Source: Nocardioides ferulae
GTDB lineage: Bacteria; Actinomycetota; Actinomycetes; Propionibacteriales; Nocardioidaceae
NCBI RefSeq assembly: GCF_003660455.1
Contig: NZ_QZVR01000007.1
Coordinates: 215,360 to 279,359, forward strand
Direction: 5' to 3'
Length of the DNA: 64,000 nt
The notes below the pieces were generated by a model that was not told where the DNA came from, searched no databases, and was given only the letters and a program-made list of their open reading frames with translations. Both the position numbers and the translations under genes were made by a program. Of the stretch, positions 25,288 through 33,733 are shown one piece after another (the stretch's first letter is position 1; every line of letters begins with the position of its first letter).

Positions 25288-26919
25288 ATGTCCGACGACC
25301 TCGAGCGCGCCACCACACGCCGCCGAAGCCCGCTCACGCTGATCAGCAACCTGTCCACCGCCAAGAAACTCACCGCCGGCTTCACGCTCATGGGGGTCCT
25401 GGTGGTCGCCGTCGGGCTGCTGGGCCTGAGCCGTCTGGGTGCGACCCAGGAGCGACTGGAGAATGTCTACGACGAGAACATGGCTTCGGTGCAACTGCTC
25501 GGCGCCCTCGACGCCGACATCGTGATGACGCGATTCAAGGCAGTGGACGTGCTGGTCGCCCAGGAGTCGGCGGCCATGCGGGCCCTCCAGGCCGACATCG
25601 ACGAGCTCGACGTGCGCGTCGACGACGCACTCACCGCCTACAAGCAGACCGACCTGACCGGCCGCACCGAGATCGTCGCGCAGCTCGAGGCCGCCCTCGC
25701 CGACTACCGCACCGGCCGGGACGAGCAGATGCTGCCCGCAGCGCTCGCCAACGACATCGAGGCGTTCAACGATGCGCGTGCCGAGCACGTCACCCCCTAC
25801 TCCACCGCGATCACCGAGGCCGTCGGCGCCCTGACCGACAGCGAGAACGCCGCCGCCGAGCAGGCGATCGCCGACGCGGCCGACGCCTACAGCTCCTCCC
25901 GGCTCCTCATCTTCGCGATGATCGCGGCCGCCGCCCTGCTCGGCCTCGGGCTCACCGTGTGGCTCACCCGGCTGATCGCCGTCCCGCTGCGCAAGGCCGT
26001 CGACGTGCTCAAGCAGCTCGCCGCCGGTCGGCTCGACCAGCGCCTCGACGTCGACAGCCGCGACGAGGTCGGCCAGATGGCCACCGCTCTCAACGAGGCC
26101 CTGGCAGGTCTGGGTGACTCGATGCGCAGCATCGACGAGAACTCCGTCGCGCTCTCCTCGGCCTCCCAGGAGCTCTCCGCGGTGTCGGCCCAGATGTCGG
26201 GCTCCGCCTCCGACTCCGCCACCGAGGCCGGTGTGGTCTCCGCCGCCGCGGAGCAGGTCTCCCAGAGCGTGCAGACCGTCGCGGCCGGCGCCGAGGAGAT
26301 GTCGGCGTCGATCCGCGAGATCGCCCACAACGCCACCACCGCGGCCACCATCGCCGAGCACGCCGTCGAGGTCACCGACAACACCACCGCCACCGTCGCC
26401 AAGCTCGGCGACTCCTCCATCGAGGTCGGCAACGTGGTCAAGGTGATCACCTCGATCGCGGAGCAGACCAACCTGCTCGCCCTCAACGCCACCATCGAGG
26501 CCGCCCGCGCCGGCGAAGCAGGCAAGGGTTTCGCGGTGGTCGCCAACGAGGTCAAGGAGCTCGCCCAGGAGACCAGCCGCGCCACCGACGACATCAGCCG
26601 CCGGATCGAGACCATCCAGGCCGACACCCAGGCCGCGGTCACCGCGATCACCGAGATCTCCTCGATCATCGCCCAGATCAACGACTCTCAGTCCACGATC
26701 GCCTCGGCCGTGGAGGAGCAGACCGCCACCACCAACGAGATCTCGCGCAACGTCGCCGAGGCCGCCAGCGGCTCCACCCACATCGCCTCGAGCATCACCA
26801 ACGTCGCCAGTGCCGCGAACGAGACCACCACTGCCGCAGGCTCGACCAGCCAGGCCGCCGAGGAGCTGGCCCGGATGGCGTCGGAGATGCAGCAGCTCGT
26901 CGGCCGGTTCCGCTACTGA
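25288..26919 (+). CDS. Methyl-accepting chemotaxis protein
   Basis: 543 residues. Transmembrane helices at about 30-50 and 208-230 enclose a four-helix-bundle sensor domain (4HB-type). HAMP follows (about 231-285), then the cytoplasmic coiled-coil signalling domain with the conserved tip [20 protein letters not shown] at about residues 389-408. It senses an extracellular signal and controls CheA. The C-terminus lacks an obvious CheR-docking pentapeptide. GGAGGA lies before the ATG at 25288, and a perfect hairpin follows. No other chemotaxis gene is in the window. Confidence 0.93.
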   Translation: MSDDLERATTRRRSPLTLISNLSTAKKLTAGFTLMGVLVVAVGLLGLSRLGATQERLENVYDENMASVQLLGALDADIVMTRFKAVDVLVAQESAAMRALQADIDELDVRVDDALTAYKQTDLTGRTEIVAQLEAALADYRTGRDEQMLPAALANDIEAFNDARAEHVTPYSTAITEAVGALTDSENAAAEQAIADAADAYSSSRLLIFAMIAAAALLGLGLTVWLTRLIAVPLRKAVDVLKQLAAGRLDQRLDVDSRDEVGQMATALNEALAGLGDSMRSIDENSVALSSASQELSAVSAQMSGSASDSATEAGVVSAAAEQVSQSVQTVAAGAEEMSASIREIAHNATTAATIAEHAVEVTDNTTATVAKLGDSSIEVGNVVKVITSIAEQTNLLALNATIEAARAGEAGKGFAVVANEVKELAQETSRATDDISRRIETIQADTQAAVTAITEISSIIAQINDSQSTIASAVEEQTATTNEISRNVAEAASGSTHIASSITNVASAANETTTAAGSTSQAAEELARMASEMQQLVGRFRY

Positions 26920-26940
26920 GCTCCGCGCCCACGCCGAAGC

Positions 26941-26986
26941 TCGGCCCATCGCAGCGGTCCAGGTCAGACCGGCTGCGATGGGCCGA
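26941..26986 (+). terminator. Terminator after the chemoreceptor gene
   Basis: TCGGCCCATCGCAGC pairs perfectly with GCTGCGATGGGCCGA (26972-26986); the loop also contains GGTC/GACC. Confidence 0.85.
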
Positions 26987-27112
26987 ACAGCCCCACCCGC
27001 CCGGCCGGAACCAGGACATCCCGTGACCTTCGCCCCCACCAACCTGGCCCGGTCCACGGCAACCTGGTGGAGTCAACGAGCGCGCCGCGCCCCGATCAGT
27101 CCTGGAAGAACC

Positions 27113-28216
27113 GTGGACACAGCCCTCTCCGCCCTGCTCGGCACGCTGCGCGGGACCACCCTCGCGATCATGGACGCCCAGGGCCGGTTCGAGCTGGTCT
27201 CCCCCGCGCTGACCGAGCAGCTGGGCCTGGACCACCCCCCTCGCGACCAGGCCGAGCTGATCGAGGGCCAGATCCTGCTCTGCGAGGACGGCGTCACCCC
27301 CGCAACCCACCACGAGCTGCCCGGCTCACGTGCCCTGCGCGGGGAGGTCGTCGAGGACGCACTGCTGGTCACCTGCGACCGCGGCGGCCTGCTGCGCTAC
27401 CAGCGAGCCAGCGCCGCGCCGATCGTGGACGAGGACACCGGCGCCATCACCGGCGCCGTCATCCTCGTGCGCGACGTGACCGCCGAGCACCGGCTGGCGC
27501 AGACCGAGGAGCACCTGCGACACCGCCTCGTCGACGTCATCAACCACCAGTTCCGTACGCCACTCACCTCGGTCCTCGGCCACGGCGAACTGCTCGAGGA
27601 CCTCGGCGTCGAGCTGCCCGCCCAAGCCCGGTCGTCGCTGGACCGCATCGTCAGTGCCAGCCGCCGGCTGGCGGGGCTCACCGAGGCCGTCTCCGCGCTG
27701 GTCGACCTCGAGCAGGCGGGACGGCTGCACCCCACCGACGGCGACGTCGTCACCGCTGTCCGCGACTCGGTCGCCTACCTGCAGCCGCGTGCCCGGCAGC
27801 GGCGGGTCGAGCTCGCCGTGCGGCTGCCCGAGCGGTTCACCGCCATCGCGGACCGACGCCTCCTCGCACGAGCCGTCTACGAGCTGGTCGACAACGCCGT
27901 GCGCCACTCCCCGCCCGGCGGGTCGGTAGTCGTCCGGTGCTCCGCCGAGCACCACACCCTGGCCCTGCACGTCGAGGACGAGGGCCCGGGCATCTGCCCC
28001 GAGGAGCGGGAGCGGCTGCTGCACTACTTCGAGATCGGCGCCGCGGACACCGACGGGTTCTCCCGGCGCGGCCTCGGCCTGGCGTTCGCCGACACGGTCG
28101 CCGTCGCCCACGGCGGCTCCCTGCGCCTGGACGCCCGCGTCCCCCGCGGGCTGGTCGCCACACTGGCGATCCCGCGGGGGACGGTGGGTGTTCCGGGCAA
28201 GGCCTCCAGCGGCTGA
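27113..28216 (+). CDS. PAS-domain sensor histidine kinase
   Basis: About 367 residues, soluble. A PAS-like domain (about 10-130; LAIMDAQGRFELVSPALTEQ, GAVILVRDVTAEH) is followed by the dimerisation/phosphoacceptor helix VINHQFRTPLTSVLGHGELL with His145, and an HATPase domain with N-box VDNAVRHSPPGG, DEGPGICPEE and RRGLGLAFAD. No response regulator is adjacent. The GTG at 27113 has TGGAAG upstream; a GTG at 27023 would add a basic tail. A link with the neighbouring chemoreceptor is possible but unproven. Confidence 0.85.
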   Translation: MDTALSALLGTLRGTTLAIMDAQGRFELVSPALTEQLGLDHPPRDQAELIEGQILLCEDGVTPATHHELPGSRALRGEVVEDALLVTCDRGGLLRYQRASAAPIVDEDTGAITGAVILVRDVTAEHRLAQTEEHLRHRLVDVINHQFRTPLTSVLGHGELLEDLGVELPAQARSSLDRIVSASRRLAGLTEAVSALVDLEQAGRLHPTDGDVVTAVRDSVAYLQPRARQRRVELAVRLPERFTAIADRRLLARAVYELVDNAVRHSPPGGSVVVRCSAEHHTLALHVEDEGPGICPEERERLLHYFEIGAADTDGFSRRGLGLAFADTVAVAHGGSLRLDARVPRGLVATLAIPRGTVGVPGKASSG

Positions 28217-28234
28217 GGCCCTGCCCGGGGTCGG

Positions 28235-28275
28235 GGTGGTTTCGAGACGGTTGCTGCGCAACCTCCTCAACCACC
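28235..28275. repeat. Intergenic palindromic repeat
   Basis: GGTGGTTTCGAGACGGTTGC, then TGC, then GCAACCTCCTCAACCACC. The outer arms GGTGGTT/AACCACC and inner arms GGTTGC/GCAACC can pair. Placed between two convergent genes, it may act as a terminator. Its outer sequence resembles the 22-bp repeat. Confidence 0.7.
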
Positions 28276-28282
28276 GGGTTGG

Positions 28283-30529
28283 CTAGCGGACCAGGCGGAA
28301 GTTCGTCCTCGCGCCGGTGGTGCTCTCCGTCTTCGAGATCACCGCGACGTACCTGGTGCGCTTCTTGCCGTTGGTGTCCTTCACCTTCGTCTTCCAGTTC
28401 CCGGCGCCGTTGAGCGTGCCGGTCCGCACCAGCTTCCGCTTGCCGTCGACGTACTTGAAGAGCCTGACCTTGGCTCCCGCGACCGCTGCATTCTTGGTGA
28501 TGACACGCAGCCGGTCGGCCTTCGGCCCGTTGTTGGGGCCCTTCAACACGGCCGCGATCGGCGAGCAGCGACAGACCACCACGGTCCCGTAGTCGAAGCT
28601 CACCGACTTCGCCGCCTGCGCTACCGGCGACCCCGCGGCACTGCCGGAGCGCCCCACGGTCGAAATGCGCACCTCGCCGGGCTCGCTGGCCACGAACACG
28701 TAGTCGACGAGGCCGTCCTGGCCGGTCAGCTCCGACTTCGCCGCCTCGCCGCCGCCCTGGCTGCCCGGGCCGGCGCGGAAGAACTCCACGAACAGGTCGG
28801 CGATCGGCTCACCGTGCTGGTCGGTGGCGGTGTAGGTCGAGGTCACCGCCTGGCCCACCTCGGAGCCCTCCCCGTCGGAGACCAGCGAGAAGCTCGACGC
28901 GGCCGGGTCGACGGCGTACCACTCGGCGGTGTAGTCGCCGGTCACGTTCTCGGACCCGGCCGGTGCCTGCGCGGTCGCGCTCGCCCACCGGTGCGTCTCG
29001 GTGCTCCAGGTGCCGGTCACCTTCTGGGCTGCCGCGGCGGTCGCACTCAGCGTCACGTCGCCGTCGGCGACCAGGTCGGTCTTCACCGATGCCACGTCGA
29101 TCTCGGCGCCCGTCGCGTCGTCGGCCAACGTGACCGTCTCGCCCGCCACCGGGTTGCCGAACTGGTCCTCGGCGACCACGTCGAGCACGACCGTGTCGCT
29201 CAGCGGTGCCTTCGGCAGCACCCCCGACTGCTGCAGCGCCGCCGGCGCCGGCTCCAGGCGCACCTTGCCGCCGTTGAACGGGTTCGCGGTGGTCCAGTCG
29301 ACGACCTCGGTGTCGGTCACCGCGGTCGTGGTGCCGGGGCCGGTCGCCGAGGCCGTCACGGTCGCGTCGACCCTGCCGTCGTCGTCGAAGCCCGCGTCGC
29401 GCTCGATCGCCAGCGTGAACCGGGCGACGCCGTCGCCGTCGGTCGTGGCCTCGATCGAGGCACCCAGGTTCTTCCACGCCCCCGCGTCACTGCCCGCGGT
29501 CGGCGTCGCCGCCGGGGTCAGCCCCGCCATCGTCGTCGCGTGCGTGGTGAAGAAGCCCTTGTCGGTGGTCAGCCTGACCTTCTGGTTCGCCAGCGGGTTG
29601 CCGGTGGGGCTCTTCACCGTCACCGACGAGCTCACCGGGCGCCCCGGGGTCTTGCCGTCGACGCTCAGCGGTGTCTCCGCGGCGATCGTCACCGAGCCCA
29701 CCGCGAGCGTCTTCAGGAAGTCGACGCCCTGCGGGTCGGCCTCGGCACCCACGCCGCCGCCGAGCGCGAACGGGCTGGCCGCGTCGAGCGTGCCGCCGAG
29801 CTCCGCGGGCTGCGGGGTCTCCTTCACGTCGGCGACGGTGGCCGAGATCGCGCCGCCCGCGCCGGTGGTGACCCGCAGGCCGGTGACCAGCTGGTCGCCG
29901 TCGACCAGGCCGGCGTCGCCGTCCCCGTCCGGCTCGGTCTCGGCGCCACGGGTCCAGCTCAGGTCGAGCGGACGCCCCTCGAGGCCGGTGCCGTCCTCGA
30001 GGGCCAGGACCCCGTCGACCCTGGCGAAGTCACCCGCGAGCGCCTGCTGCGGGCCCTTGAGCCGCCAGGTGACGTCGGCCTCGCCGGCCTTGATGGTGAG
30101 GACCTTGGCCTCCGCGATCGCGCCCTCGCCGGTGAACGGCGCAGCGCTCAGCGCGGCGTAGAGCTCGTAGGTGCCGGCCGGCTGCCCGCCCGGGAACTTC
30201 ACCATGGTGCTGTTGACGCCGGTGAGCGTGGTCTGCTCGTCGGTCGTGATCGGCTCGCCGCCGGCGAACGGCCGCACCACCCAGTGGTAGGTGAGCGTGC
30301 GGAACGCCATCGAGATCTCGGCCCCGGACTGGTCCTTCGCCGACACCGTGATGTCGCCGAACCCGTTCTCGTCGACGTCGAACGCCAGCCCGTCGGCCGA
30401 CGCCCCCGCCAGCGACGTGGTTACCGGGTCCCCCTCGGCGGCAGCCGCCCCTGCGAGCGGCAGCCCCGCCAACGCGAGCGCGGCGACCGCGGTGACCGCC
30501 AGGCTCCTGACCCTCGGCGTACGCAGCAT
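28283..30529 (-). CDS. Secreted Ig-like repeat protein (paralogue 2)
   Basis: 748 residues. Signal peptide 1-30 (AVAALALAGLPLAGAAAA). Ig-like domains follow, with DQFGNPVAGETVTL and DQHGEPIADLFVEFFRAGP, and a C-terminal module LKGPNNGPKADRLRVITKNA, then KLVRTGTLNGAGNWKTKVKD. The domain order, including NPFNGGKVRLEPAPAALQQS and GVLPKAPLSDT, parallels the 1092-residue protein at 19999, but the two N-terminal domains are missing. Probably surface exposed. GGGAGGAAAC precedes the ATG at 30527-30529. Confidence 0.8.
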   Translation of the reverse strand: MLRTPRVRSLAVTAVAALALAGLPLAGAAAAEGDPVTTSLAGASADGLAFDVDENGFGDITVSAKDQSGAEISMAFRTLTYHWVVRPFAGGEPITTDEQTTLTGVNSTMVKFPGGQPAGTYELYAALSAAPFTGEGAIAEAKVLTIKAGEADVTWRLKGPQQALAGDFARVDGVLALEDGTGLEGRPLDLSWTRGAETEPDGDGDAGLVDGDQLVTGLRVTTGAGGAISATVADVKETPQPAELGGTLDAASPFALGGGVGAEADPQGVDFLKTLAVGSVTIAAETPLSVDGKTPGRPVSSSVTVKSPTGNPLANQKVRLTTDKGFFTTHATTMAGLTPAATPTAGSDAGAWKNLGASIEATTDGDGVARFTLAIERDAGFDDDGRVDATVTASATGPGTTTAVTDTEVVDWTTANPFNGGKVRLEPAPAALQQSGVLPKAPLSDTVVLDVVAEDQFGNPVAGETVTLADDATGAEIDVASVKTDLVADGDVTLSATAAAAQKVTGTWSTETHRWASATAQAPAGSENVTGDYTAEWYAVDPAASSFSLVSDGEGSEVGQAVTSTYTATDQHGEPIADLFVEFFRAGPGSQGGGEAAKSELTGQDGLVDYVFVASEPGEVRISTVGRSGSAAGSPVAQAAKSVSFDYGTVVVCRCSPIAAVLKGPNNGPKADRLRVITKNAAVAGAKVRLFKYVDGKRKLVRTGTLNGAGNWKTKVKDTNGKKRTRYVAVISKTESTTGARTNFRLVR

Positions 30530-30735
30530 GAAGTCGTTTCCTCCCAATGTCGGCCCATGACGGGCTCGCTCCAGTGACCGGCCTCGGCCCGAGCGAGGCG
30601 CGCGACAGGTGTCCTCCCCCCTGTCGCCGGTCTTCCAACGTGCGAGCCCCGAAGAGGGAACACCGGTCTGGACCGTCCGGACGCAATTCGTCGGAAACCC
30701 CCACATCTGACATGGAGTGGTGCTAGGCGATTGGC

Positions 30736-31560
30736 TCACCCTCGTGGCTGGCGCGCCAGCTGCCGGCTCTGCGCGACCAGCCGGCCGGCGGAGTCCCAGA
30801 CCTCGCAGTCCTCCTCGAACATGCCGCCGGCCAGGTTGCGGGTCGCGTGCCGCACCTTCAACCAGCCGGGCGCGGGAACCGCCCGCACGTGCGCGGTCAG
30901 CTCGAGCGTCGGCGCCCACCCGGGCATCCCCAGGTCGAAGGTGACCGGCGGCAGCGCGTCGACGACCAGCAGCAGCGAGATCGGGTCGGGCTCGCGCTCC
31001 CCGGCCAGTCGGAACCACGCGCTCAGCTCCCCCTTGCCACTGGGCTGCCCCACCACCCAACCCACCTGGTCGGGGTGGAACCGCATGTCGAAGCGGTCCA
31101 TCAGCGGCGCCATCCTCCGCACCTCCTCGGGCGCCAGGCTGCCCGGCACGCACTCCTCCACCGGCGGCAGCTCGGGCTGCTCGGCGGTGGTGCGCACGTC
31201 GTCGCCCAGCGTGGCCAGGTCGCCGTAGGTGGCCAGCGCCGTGATCCTGGCCTCGCCGCTCTGCCGCAGCTCGGCCGCCGCGGTGGCCAGGCTGCCGCCG
31301 TCGCGTCGTACGTCGACCTCGACGGTCGCCGCGCCGCCCACGGCCGCCGACAGGTAGTAGGCGCTGATCGAGATCGGGTCGGGCTTGCCCAGCGGACCCA
31401 GCGCCGCCCGCAGCGCCTGGCCGACCACGGCGAGCTGGTAACCGCCGTTGAGGCCGCCGCCCACCGACCAGCCGGGCGCGAGCTCGGCGGCGTACCCACC
31501 CTCGGGGCGGGCGACCACAGCGGTCTGGGCGTCGAACTCGGTCTCGGTCGTCTCGCTCAC
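30736..31560 (-). CDS. Acyl-CoA thioesterase-like (double hotdog) protein
   Basis: 274 residues, the size of the tandem hotdog TesB-like thioesterases. The first half has VGGGLNGGYQLAVVGQALRA, in the position of the hotdog helix. The second half has DPISLLLVVDALPPVTFDLG and a closing VRHATRNLAGGMFEEDCEVW, then DSAGRLVAQSRQLA, both typical of this family. It would hydrolyse acyl-CoA esters. The GTG at 31558-31560 is 8 nt from a minus-strand TACGCT, suggesting leaderless expression. Confidence 0.82.
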   Translation of the reverse strand: MSETTETEFDAQTAVVARPEGGYAAELAPGWSVGGGLNGGYQLAVVGQALRAALGPLGKPDPISISAYYLSAAVGGAATVEVDVRRDGGSLATAAAELRQSGEARITALATYGDLATLGDDVRTTAEQPELPPVEECVPGSLAPEEVRRMAPLMDRFDMRFHPDQVGWVVGQPSGKGELSAWFRLAGEREPDPISLLLVVDALPPVTFDLGMPGWAPTLELTAHVRAVPAPGWLKVRHATRNLAGGMFEEDCEVWDSAGRLVAQSRQLARQPRG

Positions 31561-31576
31561 GGTCGCAGAGCGTATT

Positions 31577-31600
31577 GGCAACCGGACACGACCGGTTGCC
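31577..31600. promoter_or_regulatory. Palindrome between divergent thioesterase and deaminase genes
   Basis: GGCAACCGG-ACACGA-CCGGTTGCC, a perfect 9-bp inverted repeat lying just upstream of the thioesterase -10. It is a likely repressor site. It contains GCAAC/GTTGC like the purine boxes but with a wider spacer. Confidence 0.45.
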
Positions 31601-31666
31601 CGGATCGACCACGGCGCTCGACCAGCGGGCGTTTGATGGAGGCAGGACTCGACCCAGGGAGGGGCC

Positions 31667-32176
31667 ATGTCGCACTACGACGCCGATCCCGGAGCGGCCT
31701 TGGCCGCGACGTCCGACGAGGCCTGGCTGACCCGGGCCTGCGCGCTCGCCGTCGAGAACGTCGCAGAAGGCGGGGGCCCGTTCGGGGCGGTGGTGGTGCG
31801 CGACGGCCGGCCCCTCGGCGCGGGGCAGAACCGGGTCACCCGCGACCTGGACCCGACCGCGCACGCGGAGGTCGTCGCGATCAGGGACGCCTGCCGCACG
31901 CTCGGCGCGTTCGCGCTCGCCGGCTGCACGCTCTACAGCTCCTGCGAGCCGTGCCCGATGTGCGTCGCCGCGGCCCTGTGGGCCCGCCTCGAGCGCATCG
32001 TCTTCGCCGCCGACCGCTACGACGCCGCCCGGGGCGGCTTCGACGACCTGGCCTTCTACGACCTGCTCGCCGCGGACCGGGCGACCTGGCCGATGCCCGT
32101 GGTCGCCCTGCCCTGCGCTCACGCCAGCCACCCGTTCGACGCGTGGCTGGCGAAGGAGGACCGGGTCCACTACTGA
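31667..32176 (+). CDS. Guanine deaminase-like nucleoside deaminase (copy 1)
   Basis: 169 residues. The CDA-fold zinc motifs are TAHAEVVAI (His and catalytic Glu) and SCEPCPMCVAA (two Cys). The glycine stretch EGGGPFGAVVVRDG and the C-terminal HY are characteristic of guanine deaminases of this fold, which convert guanine to xanthine. It is about 75% identical by eye to the protein at 46577 over the core. GGGAGGGGCC precedes the ATG. It stands apart from the purine operon, 1.6 kb away. Confidence 0.85.
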   Translation: MSHYDADPGAALAATSDEAWLTRACALAVENVAEGGGPFGAVVVRDGRPLGAGQNRVTRDLDPTAHAEVVAIRDACRTLGAFALAGCTLYSSCEPCPMCVAAALWARLERIVFAADRYDAARGGFDDLAFYDLLAADRATWPMPVVALPCAHASHPFDAWLAKEDRVHY

Positions 32177-32180
32177 GCGC

Positions 32181-32235
32181 GAGTGACGCGAAACGCAGGT
32201 TTGGGGGGCTCTCGAACCTGCGCTTCACGGCACTC
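32181..32235. repeat. Left 55-bp direct repeat flanking the DUF559-like gene
   Basis: Starts GAGTGACGCGAAACGCAGG and ends CTCTCGAACCTGCGCT-TCAC-GGCACTC. It is itself an imperfect palindrome (the AGTGACGCGAAACGCAGGTT arm against the complement of AACCTGCGCTTCACGGCACT). It begins 5 bp after the deaminase stop. Confidence 0.85.
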
Positions 32236-32318
32236 GGCGTACGCCGGGCCCTCGACGCTTGTCCACAGGCGCGACGCGGCAGGTGCTCCCGGGCCCAGGA
32301 CCGGGCAGACCCGGTGGC

Positions 32319-33365
32319 ATGGCACACCCTCGTGAACCCCATCGCTGGGACCCGCGCGCTCCGCGGCCGACGGGCTTGGTGCTGCCGGTCGCCGTGGACC
32401 CCACCGGCCGTTCCGGGCCGACCCGAGCGCAGGCGGCCGGCCCCCGCTGGCGGCAGAGCAGCCGTGGTCTACACGTCCCTGCCACGGTCTCCGACGACTG
32501 CGTCGAGCAGCGCATCCTCGAGCAGTCCCAGCGACTCGGTCCCACCGGCGCCGTCACCGGTTGGGCGGCGCTGCGCCTGCTCGGCGGTGGCTTCTTCGAC
32601 GGGCTCGACACCGACGGCCGCACCCGGCTGCCGGTGCCCCTCGCTGCCGGTGGCGGCCGGCTCGAGCCGCACCCTGCGATCACGCGACACCGGGAGCGGC
32701 TGCCTGAGTCGGAGGTGGTCGTCATGCACGGCATCCGCACGTGCTCGGCCGAGCGAGCGCTCTTCGACGAGATGCGGCGTCTCGACCTGTGGGGAGCGGT
32801 CGCCGCGATGGACATGGCCGCCGCAGCCGAACTGACCTCGATCCGGAGGATGCGTGCCTACTGCAGTCGGCGCACCGGGGCGAGGGGGCGACGACACGTC
32901 CTCGCGGCGTTGGACCTCGCGGACGAGCACAGCCGCTCCCCGGCCGAGACGAGGCTGCGCCTGGTGTGGGAGCTCGAGGGAGGATGGCCGCGGCCGTTGT
33001 GCAACCGCCCGGTCTTCGACCTCGACGGTCGATTGCTCGGCGTCCCGGACCTCTTGGACCCGACGCGCGGCGTCTACGGGGAGTACGACGGCGCAGAGCA
33101 CCGGACTCGCGAGCGTCACCGTCGTGACGTGCAACGCCGGCAGGACCTCGACGCAGCCGGCCTGGAGCAGGTGACAGTCGTGGGCGCCGACCTGCGGAAC
33201 CCCACGCTCGTCGTGACCAGGATGCGTCTCGCGCAGGAGCGGGCGGCAGGGCGCGAGCAGCGGTGGACGCTGCAGCCGCCACCGGGGTGGCGCACCGAGC
33301 CGTCGCTCGACGAGCGCCTCGACCTGCGCGATCTACTGGCCGAGAAGCCAGACGACGCCGAGTGA
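32319..33365 (+). CDS. DUF559/Vsr-like nuclease-fold protein
   Basis: About 348 residues. The N-terminal two-thirds (WAALRLLGGGFFDGL; CSAERALFDEMRRLDLWGA) resembles the AbiEi-like winged-helix part found in actinobacterial DUF559 proteins. The C-terminal part has SPAETRLRLVWELEGGWPRP, VPDLLDPTRGVYGEYDG and HRRDVQRRQDLDAAG, consistent with a PD-(D/E)XK endonuclease core (Glu, Asp, Glu-x-Asp). The function is unknown. The ATG at 32319 is chosen; a TTG 60 nt upstream is less likely. It is flanked on both sides by the same 55-bp repeat. Confidence 0.7.
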   Translation: MAHPREPHRWDPRAPRPTGLVLPVAVDPTGRSGPTRAQAAGPRWRQSSRGLHVPATVSDDCVEQRILEQSQRLGPTGAVTGWAALRLLGGGFFDGLDTDGRTRLPVPLAAGGGRLEPHPAITRHRERLPESEVVVMHGIRTCSAERALFDEMRRLDLWGAVAAMDMAAAAELTSIRRMRAYCSRRTGARGRRHVLAALDLADEHSRSPAETRLRLVWELEGGWPRPLCNRPVFDLDGRLLGVPDLLDPTRGVYGEYDGAEHRTRERHRRDVQRRQDLDAAGLEQVTVVGADLRNPTLVVTRMRLAQERAAGREQRWTLQPPPGWRTEPSLDERLDLRDLLAEKPDDAE

Positions 33366-33413
33366 CGCGAAACGCAGGCCTGAGGGGCTCTCGAACCTGC
33401 GCTACACGTCACT
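33360..33413. repeat. Right 55-bp direct repeat flanking the DUF559-like gene
   Basis: GAGTGACGCGAAACGCAGG, five differing bases, GGGGCTCTCGAACCTGCGCT, then ACACGTCACT. It differs from the left copy mainly in the central five bases and three others. Its first bases contain the stop codon (TGA at 33363-33365) of the gene it flanks. Confidence 0.85.
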
Positions 33414-33432
33414 GGCGGCGTCCCGCCGGAGC

Positions 33433-33612
33433 TCAGCGGGCCTTGCGCAGCAGGCCACGCACCCCGCGCCCGATGGCGGCGTCCTTCGCGGTGCCGCCGG
33501 TCGCGGCGCGGCCGCCGCGGGTGCCACCCTTGGCCGGCCCGAGGCCGGCGCCGCCGCGCCGTCCGGCCGCCTTGGCCCCCAGCGCGCCCTTGATGATGCT
33601 TCCGATCGCCAT
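33433..33612 (-). CDS. Small basic Gly/Ala-rich protein
   Basis: 59 residues: MAIGSIIKGALGAKAAGRRG, then a Gly/Arg-rich middle, ending GRGVRGLLRKAR. It has no acidic residue except one Asp and is strongly basic. GGAGGGAGGACC lies before the ATG at 33610-33612, an excellent ribosome site, which argues for a real gene despite low complexity. The family is unknown; nucleic-acid or envelope binding is possible. Confidence 0.55.
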   Translation of the reverse strand: MAIGSIIKGALGAKAAGRRGGAGLGPAKGGTRGGRAATGGTAKDAAIGRGVRGLLRKAR

Positions 33613-33705
33613 GGTGTGGTCCTCCCTCCGACGGCCGGCGATCTGCCGACCAGGCCCCGCCGGTACCCACCACCGGCGCCGCGCACCCCTGGCGGCAACA
33701 CCGCC

Positions 33706-33726
33706 GAAACAGTCGTTGCGTAGCGT
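33706..33726 (+). promoter_or_regulatory. Purine-island operator and -10 box of the formamidase-family gene
   Basis: GAAAC-AGTC-GTTGC (33706-33719), 1 nt, then TAGCGT (33721-33726). The GTG start is 7 nt beyond the -10, so the transcript is probably leaderless. The operator would overlap the -35/-10 spacer, which suits a repressor. Confidence 0.55.
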
Positions 33727-33733
33727 CCGGCCG

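Noticed and set aside
30530..32170. Extension of the Ig-like gene at 28283 far upstream to 32170
   Set aside because: The signal peptide and a GGGAGGAAAC ribosome site at 30529 fix the start; the extension overlaps the thioesterase and deaminase.
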